Of a stretch of 64,000 bases of DNA, positions 1 to 13,500 are shown in pieces. The stretch covers positions 21,506,515 to 21,570,514 of the forward strand of contig OX104131.1 of assembly GCA_944470555.2 (NCBI GenBank), written 5' to 3'. Source of the DNA: Heterobilharzia americana (Eukaryota > Platyhelminthes > Trematoda > Strigeidida > Schistosomatidae). The number at the start of each line of letters is the position of its first letter. Positions within the stretch are counted from its first letter, which is position 1. The translations under genes and the position numbers were made by a program. The notes under the pieces were generated by a model, which ran no database searches, was not told the DNA's origin, and saw only the letters and a list, made by a program, of their open reading frames with translations.

Positions 1-59
1 AGATGATCGAAATTTGCCTGTAAAAACAACTTCCAATGTGTAATATCTCCTCACAGGTT

Positions 60-1175
60 TTTAGTCATAAACAAGGCATGTTTCGGCTTCATGGGTGAGC
101 TGCTAGAGTGTGATCATACATTGTCAGGGAGATCTCCTTTGAACCTCAACTTCGTCAGGAAATCACTCAAATTTTGTTCAGATTCAACATATCTCACGTT
201 TAGCGGAAAATTATATGAACAAACAAATAGAGTAGCGACGGGTTCTTGGGTGTCCCCTGTAGTTGCAGATCTCTTCATGACTCACAATGAACCCAAGACC
301 TTTGCCAACGCTATCAAAACACGCATTTGGCTCAGACACGTAGATGGTAAATTTGTAATTTTAAAAGTTTCACCTATAAGGATTTTTTCTAAATATCTAC
401 ATGTGAATATGAAAACGCAATTGGTGAACTACGACTTTTAGACTGTTTATTTAAAAAGGAAAGTGAAAGTAAAGTTTTAGTTTATCGTTTATCGCAACCC
501 AACACACTCAGATCGATACCTTGATTTCAACTCAGCACATTCGCTCAGTGCTAATCTTTCACTTTTTCGAAATTTATTCAGGAGAGCCACAAACTTTGTC
601 ATGGATTAAGACGACAGAAAAACATAAATAAGGAACATAATAGATGTGTAACAATCCAATAACTACCCTGTGAATATCATTCAAAAGAGTCAAAACAATG
701 AGCAGACGGATCCAGGAGCAAAATCAAATGGTGCGTCCTATATTAGTACAGTAGGTCTAGCATTCCGTCAAGGTACAAGAAGACAGATACAAAGTATTTA
801 AGGAAAACATCGAATTAGAATCTTTTACAAGACAACCGACACTCTCAGGAGTGCTTTAGTTCAAATAAAAGATGGAATTCATTTGACATCCATATAGAAT
901 TATGTCTACAAATTAGACTATGACGATTTTAATGCTTATTATATTGAGAAATCATCGCACGAGATCCTCATTTATGCTAAAGAACATACGAGTTACACAA
1001 AACTACCGCCAAACAACCCGGTAAAACCAAAGAATTTACAAATCAAATCACTGTTCATGTCATCTGTCATAGTCACAAAACTGATATTGAAAATATTAAA
1101 ATTATTCAAAAAAGATTTTCAAACTACAAGGAAAGATGGATAGCTTAGGCCTTTAACATCATTTCGAATCCGAAA
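60..1175 (+). pseudogene. Penelope-like element relic (RT thumb side plus GIY-YIG region)
   Basis: Decayed plus-strand copy. Around 210-290 the translation reads KLYEQTNRVATGSWVSPVVA, matching the Penelope RT block [23 protein letters not shown] (about 335-355) stands for the YVDD box, so the catalytic aspartate pair is lost. At 495-600, RYLDFNSAHSLSANLS matches the conserved thumb-side segment found after the RT palm in these elements. From about 830 a linker (TDTLRSALVQIKDG) leads to a remnant of the GIY-YIG endonuclease. Several stops and frame changes occur. The copy is truncated at the window edge or just inside it. Confidence 0.7.
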
Positions 1176-2018
1176 ACACCTAAAGGAAAGGAAGCCTTAA
1201 CTATCTAATAAATTTGGACAGTATATCCTAAATATCTCGTTGCACATACTGGTCATAAGAAAAGTGCAGAAACTCAAACAAACTGTATTCATCATCCATC
1301 GTATTTTTCTTACTCCTTGATTGTTTTATATGGTCATATGGTTAAACATAGACACCCAACTATACTCCATATCATATCATACAGACAGGTGTGGAATTTT
1401 GAAGTAATTACGAGTACGTCTGCAAATTGCATTGATTTACGAACATTACGAATAGTTGATTCATATCGTTAATCTCACATGATCGAGATCCAAACGATGG
1501 GTAATCTGTAGTCTTAATTCTTGTAGTTTTGGTAGATGCAAAGTAAGAATTATAAATCACACTATCTTGGAATGAAGGAAACTCAGGATAGCACTAGTGT
1601 TTTAGTGTATACTCACATCTTAGATATGCTTGAAAGATGATAGAAATGAATAAGGAGCTAGAAAGAAGGTATTAATTGAATAAAGAAAATGGATATAGTA
1701 ACATCAAAAGCAGTAATATGTGTTCATATGTCGCATATCTAAATCTGGTGCGACAAGCAAGGAAACCGTCTTTTACACAGAAACGGTAAAGAAAGCTGGA
1801 AGGGAATCTGAATGACATGACTTAAAACCATATTTTATGAAATTGAATACTGCGTTCAGTCATAACATTAACAGATATAAGTATTAGATCACAACCAAAA
1901 CTACCTCATGTATTCAAATTGAGATCTAAAAAGTTTTATGTTCGTTCAATACTAATCAAAATATTATTAATGACGCATAATGTTTGTTACGATTAATTAT
2001 TTTTGTCGAAAACTCATC
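1176..2018. other. AT-rich spacer, nothing recognised
   Basis: No open frame with domain similarity, no tRNA-like fold and no tandem repeat was noticed. It may contain the decayed 3' end of the preceding Penelope-like relic. Confidence 0.4.
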
Positions 2019-2023
2019 CATTC

Positions 2024-2378
2024 TGTTAGGAATGCTTAAATCCCTTATATTCCATACCTGCGAGTTGTATATATTTGGAATGTTTCCTTCCCTCTCTTTT
2101 TCCAAAATATGGGTCACATTTCATACATTCTCCTAACCTTCTGATTGGCTCCTGGCTGTTTAAATGTACTAATTATTCCTTGTCTTTGAAGGTTATTGTA
2201 AACTCTATAAATAGGGTCCGTTTTCATTAATAAACGTTTTCTGTCTGAGATACTATAAACTCAGTTGATTACCTTTCTTTTGATTTCCCTTCGCAAATCA
2301 TCTGAATTGAATAATCTTAACCCTCAACCATTAATCGTTAATTATTATTATTCATTCTCACAACTATTCATCATAACA
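2024..2378 (+). mobile_element. Solo LTR (355 bp) with 5-bp target site duplication
   Basis: The segment begins TGTTAGG and ends CATAACA, so it has the TG...CA ends of an LTR extended to a 5-bp inverted terminal match (TGTTA/TAACA). It is flanked by identical 5-bp direct repeats CATTC at 2019-2023 and 2379-2383. Inside, a TATA box (TATAAATA, 2206-2213) precedes a polyadenylation signal (AATAAA, 2229-2234) in the order expected for U3-R. No internal retrotransposon sequence lies beside it, which suggests LTR-LTR recombination left a solo copy. Orientation is inferred from TATA and AATAAA. The parent family was not identified. Confidence 0.8.
2206..2234 (+). promoter_or_regulatory. TATA box and polyadenylation signal of the solo LTR
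   Basis: TATAAATAGGG at 2206 is followed 23 nt later by AATAAA at 2229. This tight arrangement is usual in compact LTRs. There is no evidence that it is active. Confidence 0.55.
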
Positions 2379-2383
2379 CATTC

Positions 2384-5300
2384 CTATTCGATTTTCACTA
2401 AAAATTGTTGTTTCACCACAGTGTAGTATAATCAGAACTGATTAATTCAAAGAATGGGACATATAACGACCAGTACGTGGAAGTTCTCGATCATTATGTT
2501 CATAAAAGCCGAAGTGATGACCTACTATTTAAACTAAGAGACTTTGTTGCCTTCCAACTGGTTCTTATTTCAGCCAGTGAAGTCTACCCTCAGTTCTTAT
2601 AGTTATCTCTTTAAAACACAATTGTCTTAAAAGATCCGAATCGTTCAATTTAAACAGATTTCCTCACAGACAACTGAGTCAAACACTTAGGGATGAAAAC
2701 TAAACGTGAATATGCTGAATAACTACCCTCCTTGGCTAAACTGGTAAAAATTCTGGTAACCAGTCCAGTAGCTTATAGTTGAAATGTAGACACAACATGA
2801 ACAAACGTGAATGTGTCCAACTCACGTAAGTGTTTAATCTACTGTTTATGCGTACAAAAAAAAGTATGTGAACAATTTTTAGCTTACTTCTTAAAGTATG
2901 AGTTCATATAGTACATTCAAGCTGCCATACAAAACAAGCCTGTTCGTCTCTTTCTACAAATATTCACTAAAATTTCAGTATTTCCTGGTTAATAAAGCTG
3001 TCAACAAAACTGTTGATTATCTAATTTTGTTATCTATCACAGCTAGACAGATTAAGATAAAACGTCAACTAGGCCTAAATTTGGATTTAACGCACTATAA
3101 TTATGAGAAGAGTAATCGTCAGTTAGATATAAGTTTTATATCTCTAAAATGTTATAGTCAATGCAAGAAAAGCAAAACTAGTCAAAAGTCTCTAGTAAAT
3201 TCATACAAAAGTGTTTTTTTCGAAAGACGACCTACTGAGAGATAAATATATAAAATTTAGAGTTACTTATCAAGTGCTTAAAAACTATTGCACTCAAACG
3301 ATTTTTCCTCTACAGGTACTGCACTTTAAGAAACTTATGATGTAGAAAGCATGATACTTTAAGTAGTATGCATATATATAAATATCCGCAACTAGTCAAG
3401 ATACTAAAAAATATGTAAGATAAATACTATCTTAAGAAAGTAATGAGTTAAATTAAGAAAAACCATAGGTTATAATGGATTATTTTCTTGGTTAACACTC
3501 ACCATAGCTAAATATTCATCATGTCTGGCGTAATGTTCAGAATGAATTTCTTTTTCATATGTGAATACTATAAGTGGACAAAGTTCAATCGGATTGGCTT
3601 TAGGGATTGAATAAGAAGCTTACTTGTACAATGTGCATCCATAAATGATTCTATATGAGCTGCGACTATAGGATCCATAAAAAATTCTTCTACTTCCTCG
3701 TTATTCATTTTTAATTTATGTTGAGTTGTAGATGGCTGGTAAAATCTACATTGTAATATTAGTAAGAACAGGATAGGAAACCAATGACGTAATTTTGCAA
3801 AGTATACAAATGGAACAGATTTTAGCACAGGACTACTTGAAATTTGTAAATGTTGTTGTGTTAATATACACACAGTTAGCATTTAGGTGTCAGTTAGTTA
3901 GATTCGCCTAAACACCAAATAATTAGGGAACCATGGTTATTCATCTGCCTTAAACACTCCAGACAGTTTTACACCCATGATGACAATAATAACGTTAATT
4001 CGGATACAATATTGAATCAGCTCAAGTTTTCACACTTTAACTTGTAAAAAATAACGGTTGAAAATTAATCAAGGAAGTGAAATGGTAAGCATACTTTGAG
4101 GTTGAGAGTGACTTAGTTTTGGCTTAGGTAAATAGATTTGTTAACGTAAATTTAGACTGCTCTCAAGTCAGCCATAGTGAGTATTCAACATTCCAAACTG
4201 ATATGTAGTAGATTTAGACGCTTTATGATTTATTACTTTCATTACACCCACCAATCCAATTACCATACACATACCTTAGCGAGAATAAGAAATGATCTAG
4301 GGAATGACTATATGTATAACCCTTCTTAAAATTTTGAGTGGATGGAAGTTTACGAACTTACTAACTGGTTACACAAATTTTTTCGTAAGTCATCTTTGTT
4401 GTTGTACATCTTAAATTGTTTCATCTAGTCTCATCTTGATTTGCATATTTAACAGTGTATCAAAATATATAAACTGTTGTCCCGTATACCTGAACTGTAA
4501 ATATCAGTCTACTAGCTAAGGTAAACAAGTCACTAAACCAAAGTTAAGTCAAACAGATAAGTTGAGAAGTGGAATCTTTTATCTATAACAGTAAGAATTA
4601 TCTGTCAGTTGTTCAAAACATGTCTGCTGAGCACCTAAGAAAACTTTATTTATCATAAATTTTGTCTAATGCGAATTGTGAATGTATGGTTAGGAATTAA
4701 AACATAGTGGACAGAAATAAATGCCTGTGGAGGTGTGCCTATCGTAAAGTTCAGTAGGCAGAATAACAAACAGCTATAATGAGAATCGTTTCCTAATGTG
4801 AGTTTAGGTGATACTTCCTTGTCCAGTTTTATATTACTGCATAACTGCTATGCAGTTTGAGGTTTTATAACTTTTTAGAGACCAACGATAAGAAATCCAA
4901 GGTAAAAAAATACTACTAGACTTGTGAACACTAACAGTAAGCTCTCCTTCTGTCTAAGAAATTTTTGACTGAAGGGATTAAGGCTGGACATCATTCCGCG
5001 TAGTATAAAATAACCATCTCAACATTCACATGCTTAACTATTTTCTCAACCTTTTCCAGCTATTCAAGGTTGTCTCTGTTTTATTTATGATAGCCTCACG
5101 TATTATGCATACTTTGCTGCAGCTTATATCCTTCGATTCTGCTGAATTAAAACCAAACTTCCAAAGCCTATCGGCATTTGAAAGTTTCATTTGGCGGATG
5201 TAACCTGTCTCAGGTTGGATTAGCATTCAATACATATAAGAAATCCTTCAGTTACAACAATGTACGGAAGCAATGGAAAAGCAGTGAATTCAGTGAATAG

Positions 5301-6439
5301 TTCAAATATCTGTCACGGTTGAATGAAATGTATGGTGATAATCCTGGTAGTTCTGTGCCTTATAAATTCATTGTTATTAAATCGCCTACCGTCAACACTG
5401 TTTCAAGATCATGAGTAAAGAATACAGTCAACCGAAATAGAAAAGGGCTCAATAAGTGCAGAATAAGTGGTAAAATGACATTCTGGAGCGTAGGATATCC
5501 TATGAGAATGGGTGGAACGTTTTGTTTTCAAAATCGTGCCATATCATCACGGCCTGTAATATCCGGAAAAGTCTCCATAGGATCTGATTACTACTTCCTC
5601 CTTTAAACATCCATATTTAATAAGGCTAGATATGATCCAGAAGACTGTAAGTTTATATCAAACAATAGCAAGTAAAGAGTGTTTTAACCAGACAGAAACA
5701 CTTTAAATCCAATGGATAATGACGTAGTGTCACAGGAGACAAGAATATCTACTGGGTTTTTAGGGGGGTGTTTCACTTTAGAATAAATCAGCTGCATAGA
5801 AGGTAAGTGAATGCAGACAACCTTTATCTTAAACAGTTTTATAGCCCCAGAAAAGTCCTGCTGTTACTTTCATGCCCAAATCTCTTTTCTTCGGATTCAA
5901 ATAAATGCCTTTTGTCTTAAAATATGCGGAAAATTACTCACGTTGACCAAAATCAGAATTAACCGACTCCATTTTGAAGTATGAAAACATGTAAGACCTC
6001 AAACATGCCACTTATAACGTGCATTATTTAAGAGAATATGTGCGAATATGCTCGAAAGTAAGGGAGTTCGCCAAAAATGTTTTGAGAATTCATGAAGATT
6101 ATGCAAAGTGTCTGCTAGCCGCAAAATTGTTAATGTCATTATAAGCAGTATGGTTCGTGGAGCAGTAAGACGTCTGATGGAGTTATATGAGGTTGATTTA
6201 AATCCATGATGATGGTGGCAATGGAATAGAGTCGCTATGGACTCAAAAGCTTTGAATTAATGCTAAGTTATCTTGTTGTTTATGCTAAAGCCGAATTGCG
6301 GGATAAACACTAACAGTTTATCAATACACAGCCGTCCAAACTTTTCCTGGAGCTGTCGACAGATGAATTACCAGCAGATCTAGCAAGCTATGCCTTTCAC
6401 TGGCCGCAGAGTCGGGGAGAGAAGAAGCGTGAACATACG
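2384..6439. other. Long AT-rich interval without a recognised gene
   Basis: Scattered short open frames only, none with a recognisable domain. One minus-strand candidate exon (about 3643-3711) is listed separately. Region 5750-6300 has a slightly different texture but no identifiable element. Confidence 0.4.
3643..3711 (-). CDS. Candidate first coding exon of an unidentified gene
   Basis: On the minus strand an ATG at about 3711 opens MNNEEVEEFFMDPIVAAHIE and about eight further codons, then meets a good donor (TTGTACAA|GTAAGC, at about 3627-3635). Acidic, helix-like composition differs from the surrounding low-complexity sequence. I did not recognise the family and found no partner exon. 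It could easily be a chance open frame. Confidence 0.2.
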
Positions 6440-6620
6440 TTCATGAGTCAGCAAGCAAATGTGTGCAAGCAGAGTCGTCGCCTCACGTTTTCCTTTTTCT
6501 CTCCCAGAATTCAACATCACCATCAAACTCACACATTTTTATGAGCTTCTTTACAACAGCGTACTTACAGACTAAGCAGAAACTTACCAATAACAGGTCA
6601 TAAAAACATACACGGCTACT
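6440..6620 (+). repeat. Dispersed repeat, copy 1 of 2
   Basis: About 150-180 bp with clear similarity to 17560-17720: both contain GAGTCGTCG.CTCAC, a pyrimidine-rich tract, CACCATCAAACTCA and a shared end CTTA.CAA.AACTGGTC. The copies are diverged. The spacing of a pyrimidine tract followed by TCAACAACTGGTC would suit an LTR end plus primer-binding site, but this is a guess. Confidence 0.5.
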
Positions 6621-6999
6621 CGACTTTTTGTGAGCGTCTCTCTTTGTTAATAATTTCAATAAACTTTGACATTCAAGAAAGAATTCTCATCTTAAAAGTA
6701 ATGCTAAAATGGAGAAGATATGCCACAAACTATATCAGTAGATAAAGCAGTCACTAGGTCGTAAAAAGATATTGGATATTGCATTACAAACCTGAAACAA
6801 CGAAACTCTTATTACCACAGTTTACAACGCATAACCAAATAGCACGATATAACAACGGTAACTAAGTCTCAAGCGTTATTTAAATACCATTGCCAGAAAT
6901 AGGGCTAGTGGGGCATGACAAGAAGGAGCGGAAACTACTTATGGAAAAATAAATCTTACAAGTAATATTGTGGGGTGGAGAGTACAGAGATGGATCCCA

Positions 7000-9600
7000 G
7001 CTGCTGGCAGGGATGTTTACGGTAAGCCGTTTGCACTCACGTACTTATCCAGCAGTCGTTTGAAGGATCCGACTGATGTAGCTTTGGCTACTTCTTACAG
7101 TTGAGTGTTCCATGAGGCCTACACTGCATGAGAGGTTAGGTCTCACTCTCGTCTCCAATTTACGGTGGGGTTTGTGAGTGAGATTCGTGCCAATCTGTCG
7201 GTTTTTAACCCACAGTGTTGACCTGTCCAGGTGGTTTTCTTAACGGATGATCTTTTGGGCTGCTGCATCTTTTTCTTCTACGACTTGAGATGAACAAGTT
7301 GAGTTGTTCAAGGCGTTGCGCCTACGTTTAATCTATTGCCTCAAAAACCTATCTTGCTGCTCTTCTGTGGACCCTCTCGACAGTACTGACATCTCTCCTG
7401 AGTGAAGGGATGAATATCGTTTTGAAAACCTCCAGTTATGGCCTAACATGGGTTTTAAATATGACGAGGAACAGTTCATGTTTGATGTTCCGAGCCCTCC
7501 TGTTAGGAATTACGCTGCGGCGTTCGCCCTCGTTGCTACCCTCTCATAGCTGGCACTAGTATTCAGTGTGTCAGAAACGTTTGGCCCTAGATCCCTCTTT
7601 GTGGGTACACTTTCGATTTTGCACCTTTCGACTATAGAGCTCACCTTTGTCGGCTCCAGCGTGCGTAGATACATTACCCCAAGTTCCTTCAAGTCTCAAC
7701 CTCCGATAATTGCAAGCTGACCAGGACTGTAGCTGCTGCAGATCATCTTGGAGTATCCTAGAATCCTCCTCCACAACTGTTGTCCATCATATCTCGACGT
7801 CATGGCCAAACGGGAGGTTAGGCGGGGAGATTCGGACCGTGAGGTCTCCGATGAACGGTAGGAGTAGGGGCGGCCCGTGGATCGCTCCTTGTGAAACTCC
7901 TGTCTTTCATTCCCCCATGTCGACCTGATTCTCTTTACTATAGAACATTCTTCTCGGTCTTTTATATATGCTGCATACCATGCTAAGAGTGATTCAGAGA
8001 CACCCACGTTTACAGGTCTATCGAGTATGGTGTAGTGTAGGACGCTATCGAAAGCTTGGCTATATCCAGAAATTTAACACAGACCGGCTGCTCACTGACC
8101 CATTTGTTGGCGCGGTGATCTCAAGAGGTCATGGGATTCATGGCATATTAACGTCCGGCTCTGAAGTAGTGGTGGGTGGCCGAACGATGTTCTTTCTGTC
8201 TGGGTAGTCCCAAACAACATCTGTAACCAGGCTCTCCAGTGTCTCGAACAGTATGGGCAGTAAAGTCATTTGGTTGTAACTATATGGGTCTTTTCGGTCT
8301 CCTCCCTTGAAGATTGGTAAAAGTGGTACACGTTTCCATTCTTTTGTGAGTTGGCTTTCCTTCAACAAGTGAGCGAGCTGACTGTATATAGGTATGCTTA
8401 TCCCCATGGCACAGTTCCGCAAGACCGCCGGTCTTATGTCTTCGAAGCTCAGAGACTTCCCTTTTCCGAATCTGTAGAGTTTCGTGTGCCACTTATGCTG
8501 TGCCCTCTTTTTACTCTGCATTTGCCTTTGTGTTGAATGAGTAACTTAGGTAGGTCTGATGGCTGATTATCTGCTTACTCCTTTCGAGAGCTTCCTGGAT
8601 AATATCTTTTGTGTGCACCAGTGTTCGTCCATGGATAGAGAGTTCCATTCTTATGGTCATGTAGCGTTTAGTGATTCTCTATTGATCAACCTACTGTCTA
8701 ACTCACGGTAACGGCGGAATACTTTTATTTCAACTGTCGTCAGTTCCTCTTTGATTGTCAAGGAAGATGTCATCAACTTGTGACCGCTTTTGCCTAAGGG
8801 GCTTAGAAACAGAAGTGGTTCACCAAAAGTTAACCTTACCTTGGAAAGCAGTCAAGTCGTGGTTCTTTTCTGCCTGATCCCTATCGCGTGTTCTTCTAAA
8901 CTCTTTCGATTAGTTCTGCCACCGCAAGTGTGCCCCTAACTTCTCTGTTCAAAAGTTTTATGTCTTTAACCTACTTCCTATCCCAGGTTAAGTGCTGGTG
9001 TGTTGAAGTTTCCAGAGAGGACTACGCGGTCATAGGTTGACGAGGTGGATTTCAAAATCGCCATGAGAAGTTGTTCCTAAGGTTGTTTTGTGCACGGTGA
9101 AGACCTGTACACCACTACTCGCTGGTACTTTGGGTGGTACGCGGTTAAACAGCACCACAGGGAGACTGGTAATAGATTAAACATTTCAGCAGTCGCCTCC
9201 CAGACTTCTAGCTGATTGCTGATAGATTTGATCACTTCTACTTCATTGAACTGCCTGTCATTTCGAAACGAGGCCATGGTAGGTGCAGACATTTCCCGGC
9301 CCAGGAACTGTCACTGAAGCCACGTCTCCGTAGTGGAGGTGACATCTCTATGCAGATGAGAGCGCAAGATTCCCAGCTCCTATAATTCACATCCGATGCC
9401 TTGCACACCGCTGTAGAAGCATATCAGAAGGGCTCTTCGCGGACGTAGCATGGCGAGGGACTTTAAGTGGAGGTTATTACGCCGTTACATCGAATGCTGA
9501 CTGACAACCCTACTGGACTTATAAGTATCTGGTTTTCAGAACTTCTTGTAGCCCTGGTGTTGGTTTGTTGGAATAGTTTATCGCTATACCTTTAAGCATC
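7000..9600 (-). mobile_element. CR1-type non-LTR retrotransposon (SR1/Perere-like), decayed, minus strand
   Basis: Read on the minus strand from right to left: an endonuclease remnant (LSGNFNTPALNLG, cf. the GDFN box) at about 9000-9060; RT fingers (SLSFEDIRPAVLRNCAM, then VPLLPIFKGGDRKDPYSYNQ) at 8140-8520; GVSESLLAWYAAYIKDRE and GVPQGAIHGPPLLLPFIGDL around 7840-8005; LQSWSACNYRRLRLE near 7690; a C-terminal segment (HVRP.LEVFK...RDVSTVERVHRRAAR) at 7200-7480. These follow the order of a CR1-clade pol protein. At least four frame changes and several stops make it a pseudogene. The 5' boundary is uncertain and may reach about 10.5 kb, through a GC-richer region that could hold ORF1. Confidence 0.75.
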
Positions 9601-10560
9601 AGTTCTCCGTCTAGTCCTTTGCTGACTTGCACTGCCTGCAGTTTTTTTGAAGGTTGCTCCTTATCCTCCAGTCTAGCGGACAGTGACTTGCTTTCTCACC
9701 ATCACATGGCATCTCTTATTTGGTCTTTTATGCGACACTTCGATGTTAGTGTCTTTGTGAATGATGCCCCAGAAACGGAACGCACGGCTGGCAGTCTGGA
9801 GGGAGAGACGATGTATAGGTGATTAGGCGTTGATGGCTTCCCCAAGCCAGTATTTCTGCTCTACCCCATCACATCTTTACTTCGCTCCATTTGGCATAGA
9901 CAAAACCATTTCTTCAGGTTGCTCAACCTCATCGTGTCATGTGGGCTGTTTTGGTAAAATAAGCGAAGACTTAGTTGACGCACTACTTGTGATGGAAACT
10001 AGTCGTTTCTCACGTCGGATGTGACGCACATGCTCACCTGCAGCCTGGATGCACGTGGGCCTTGCTTAGCTTCTGCGAGTGGATTTTAAGAGCACGTGTA
10101 GTATGGTGTCGAAGGTTGTACAAGTTTCCTCGGCTTTCAGGCGTAATGTAAGGAGATTTCCGACGTTCTGAAAATGTGTGCCACATCTACTCACATGGGT
10201 GTTTTATCATTTTCTGCGGAATGAAAAGTACCCAACTGGTCACTACCATCACTCTGAAAACTAACGACTGTGCGGTTGAACACCCCCAATAGCTCGGGTT
10301 GCTACAACTGCAGCACTATTTATCTCACTCGATCGTACACCTTGAAATTGTGGGAAGTTGCTGGTATGATTATGGTTCGTACAACTGGACAGTCGAAACC
10401 AAGACTGGCAACCTACTTTAACTGTCAAAGAACTTTCACCTTCTACTCGACCTTGGCATTTTTATCTTTCTTTTGCTCTCATTTACCTACCCAAACGGGA
10501 AGCAACAGTGATTTAGCCAAGTCCGGTCGCAACTGAAACATCATCTACACCCTTTCCGCT
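9601..10560. other. GC-richer interval between two CR1-type elements, possibly 5'/ORF1 sequence
   Basis: Composition matches the flanking retroelement bodies rather than the AT-rich host background. Minus-strand fragments (TASRAFRFWGIIHKDTN) suggest leftover ORF1 or 5' UTR of the minus-strand element, but no ORF1 domain is identifiable. Confidence 0.35.
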
Positions 10561-13500
10561 AGTGATTGAGGCCGGAGATGAGGGTGTGAAACCTCATCGA
10601 AGGACCATGGGCCAACCGCGGTAAAAAAAACGCAAAAAGTGATGCCTGAAAAAAGCCAAATCGCCATCACATGGTTCTCAGGACACACCTGTCTTCGTTC
10701 ACCAGTGGGTATGCGTAACTGGCACACTGATACTAAGCATTGGCATATCTTTTAAAGTCATCTTAGACAGCAGAGAACGGGAAGAAATTCAGGGGCCAGA
10801 CCCCCTGGACAAGGTGGTGGTTGCCGCAGGTGTAATCTCATCGTGGCCAAAGTAGGCGCGGCTTTTGAGAGTAACATTTACAACAAGTGGGTACACTGTC
10901 AATGTGATGGGGACGTGCCAAGTCAATATCTAGCGTTCACGGCTCATTACGCATGCACGTGGTTCTGGCATATCTGAACACTGTCACATGAGTCCAGTCC
11001 TCTCTGCAGGCTCACTGATGGGAGGCTGTGAGGTTACCTCACTGGCTACGCCGATGCTGGAGCCCACACAAATAGTAACCGTGATGAATCTCCGAAAGGA
11101 GTGTCGGTGTCGTTCCATGACATGCACAAATATGAGTAACTAAAAACCGGCCAACCGACGCACGGTAGTAAAGTCAACCTCATCAACCTCAAACCTAGAA
11201 GTAGCTCTGACGGCATCTCCTGTTGTTCGTCACGAAAAATGGGTTTTAGTAGAAAAGTAACGACTTTTCCAGAAACCAACCCACGATGCACGAAAACAGT
11301 GATGTTGATTGCAGATCGACTTCCGTCATTTTATTTAACGTTCTCGTGTGTCACGACAGTCTCCTTGAGAAAAAAGAGTCGTTCGACAAGCACCAGTAGG
11401 CAAAGTTATGTTGCACACGACGGCTAGGCAGCCTAAAGGCAAAATTATGCAGGCTTCATGATAACAGCCATTCACCCCGAGGAAAACCTTCACCAATCTG
11501 GGTGACCCTGAGTCCGGCTGTGGAGACTGACAAGTCCATCTTGCTGTCACACTTACTGGTCATCAACCAGTTATTCAACATCAGGATTAGGCCGAAGCCA
11601 CCACAGTCGGTGAGAAAAGTGCCTCGAGAAACGCCATACAAGTACGAGGTATAGACCACGGTTATCCACGGCATTCCGGAACTGGCATGCGGCACATTAA
11701 TAGAAAGGTATACTCGTGATTTACAACAATTTCAGGGGTTGTCAGTAAGGGTAGAGCCAGGTGAAATGGTTGCGGCTGCAGTGGTTTGCGGGCTCCCACG
11801 TCCACCACATCTGATAACAGTGGCGTCCTCTACATTAATGTCTGTTAATTTCGGATGCCCGGAACTGGTAACCAAAGTACTGTTAACATCGTACTCAGCT
11901 GGGGACATCAACACCGGAAACGTCCACCTTTGAGAAAAGTGGCACAGAAAACTGTAACGACGCAGGCGATAGTCCTCTCTTAATGCCGGGATCATTACTG
12001 TGAATCGACAAGACAAAATTCAAAGTGCCTTGACTCCATCATACCTTCGGAGACCACCACGGGCAAAACCTGACTGGGTCGGTTCCATTGGAACTGACAT
12101 GTTGGTAACAATTTTTACTATCACTGTGGTGCCCCGTGGCGTTTTCACAGCAAGATGGGGGAACTACAATCACCTTGTTCCTACCTTGATACGAAGACTA
12201 TATCCTTGACAAAAACCTGGTTATCACCGGATATTAGTGACACTGAAGCAAGTATAGACGGTATTTTCCCATTCAGAAGAGGCAGGGAAGATAAAAAAGG
12301 AGACAAAATGGCAATACTTGTGAATGACCATCCCAAGAGTGCCACCGAAACTGCACTGTCAGGGCTCCTAGACTCCATCTGGTATCATTTCAAAGCCAGA
12401 CGGACTAAGGGCACGGCAGAAGGGTTCAGCGAAGCTCCGCCTACATTGTGTGAAAGAGAGGAAAATTGTTGCGAGTGATGTCAACAGTTATGACTGTGCA
12501 GTAGGACCAGATCATTGTGGCAGGAGACTCTAATGCCCCAAGCCAACATTGGGCAGGATAGGGAAACCTGGAGCCGGACATTTGACTGCGGGTTGCCTAA
12601 CATTATGAAAAGGGCGGGAATGGATGAAAGTATTAGGGGTGACACTAGCCGGTTTTCGAGCGGTAAAGCGTCCTGACTAGACTATTTTCTAAAATACTGG
12701 CCATCTGCTAGTAGACGGTGTTCATGTACAAGCCTCTGTCGGCAGCAGCGACCAGGTTATGGTTGTGTTTTGTCCGGCATTCAAGGAAAAAGATCTATGA
12801 GGGGGACCTCGCCCTGGGCTTTGTTAGAGTGAGGAAAACTACTTGGCAATGAGCCAATACATGTCAGCAACACTGTAACTTCAAGAATGGAGTACTTTAT
12901 CTGCGGATCAAAACTGGGGAATAGTGAGGGACACCACCAAGAAGGGTTTCTCTGAAACTGCCCCGGTAGCGACAACAAAACCGAGGAAGCGAAGCCGGTG
13001 GCTGACACCAGCCACTAACACCTCTTGAAAGCAGAGAAAAATGCATGGCATAATGAGAGGCTTTCCAGAGGAGAGTCAGGTCATAGCGCGTTTATTACTC
13101 TAGGGAATCGATGCAACATTAGGTTAAAGAAGGATAGGAGGTCGTTCTAGGCGAACTTTGCTTAGAAGCTTGAGACAGACCCGAAATTCCACACCGATTC
13201 ATAGTGGAGAGAAAATAAACCGGCCGGAAGCTTGTGTTATAAAGAAACCCAAGCACGGAGAATCTCTGTCTGAACTGGAGACCACCGAAACTCCAAGCAC
13301 CATCTTCGACGCATGGCTAAATATTCCATCATCCAACCCAAATTATCAGCTGCCAAAGAACCTTCAGCCCCACTTAAGGTGAAAGATAAGTATAAAGTAA
13401 AGATGGCCAATTCCATGACCATCAAAAACTGTCAAATCTCTGCCCAGAGAAATCACCGGGATGCAATGAAAATTCGCCACATGTACTGAAATGCTGTGCG

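Noticed and set aside
7710..8536. Plus-strand open frames of 60-80 codons
   Set aside because: They are antisense shadows of the minus-strand CR1-type RT, which shows the recognisable motifs.
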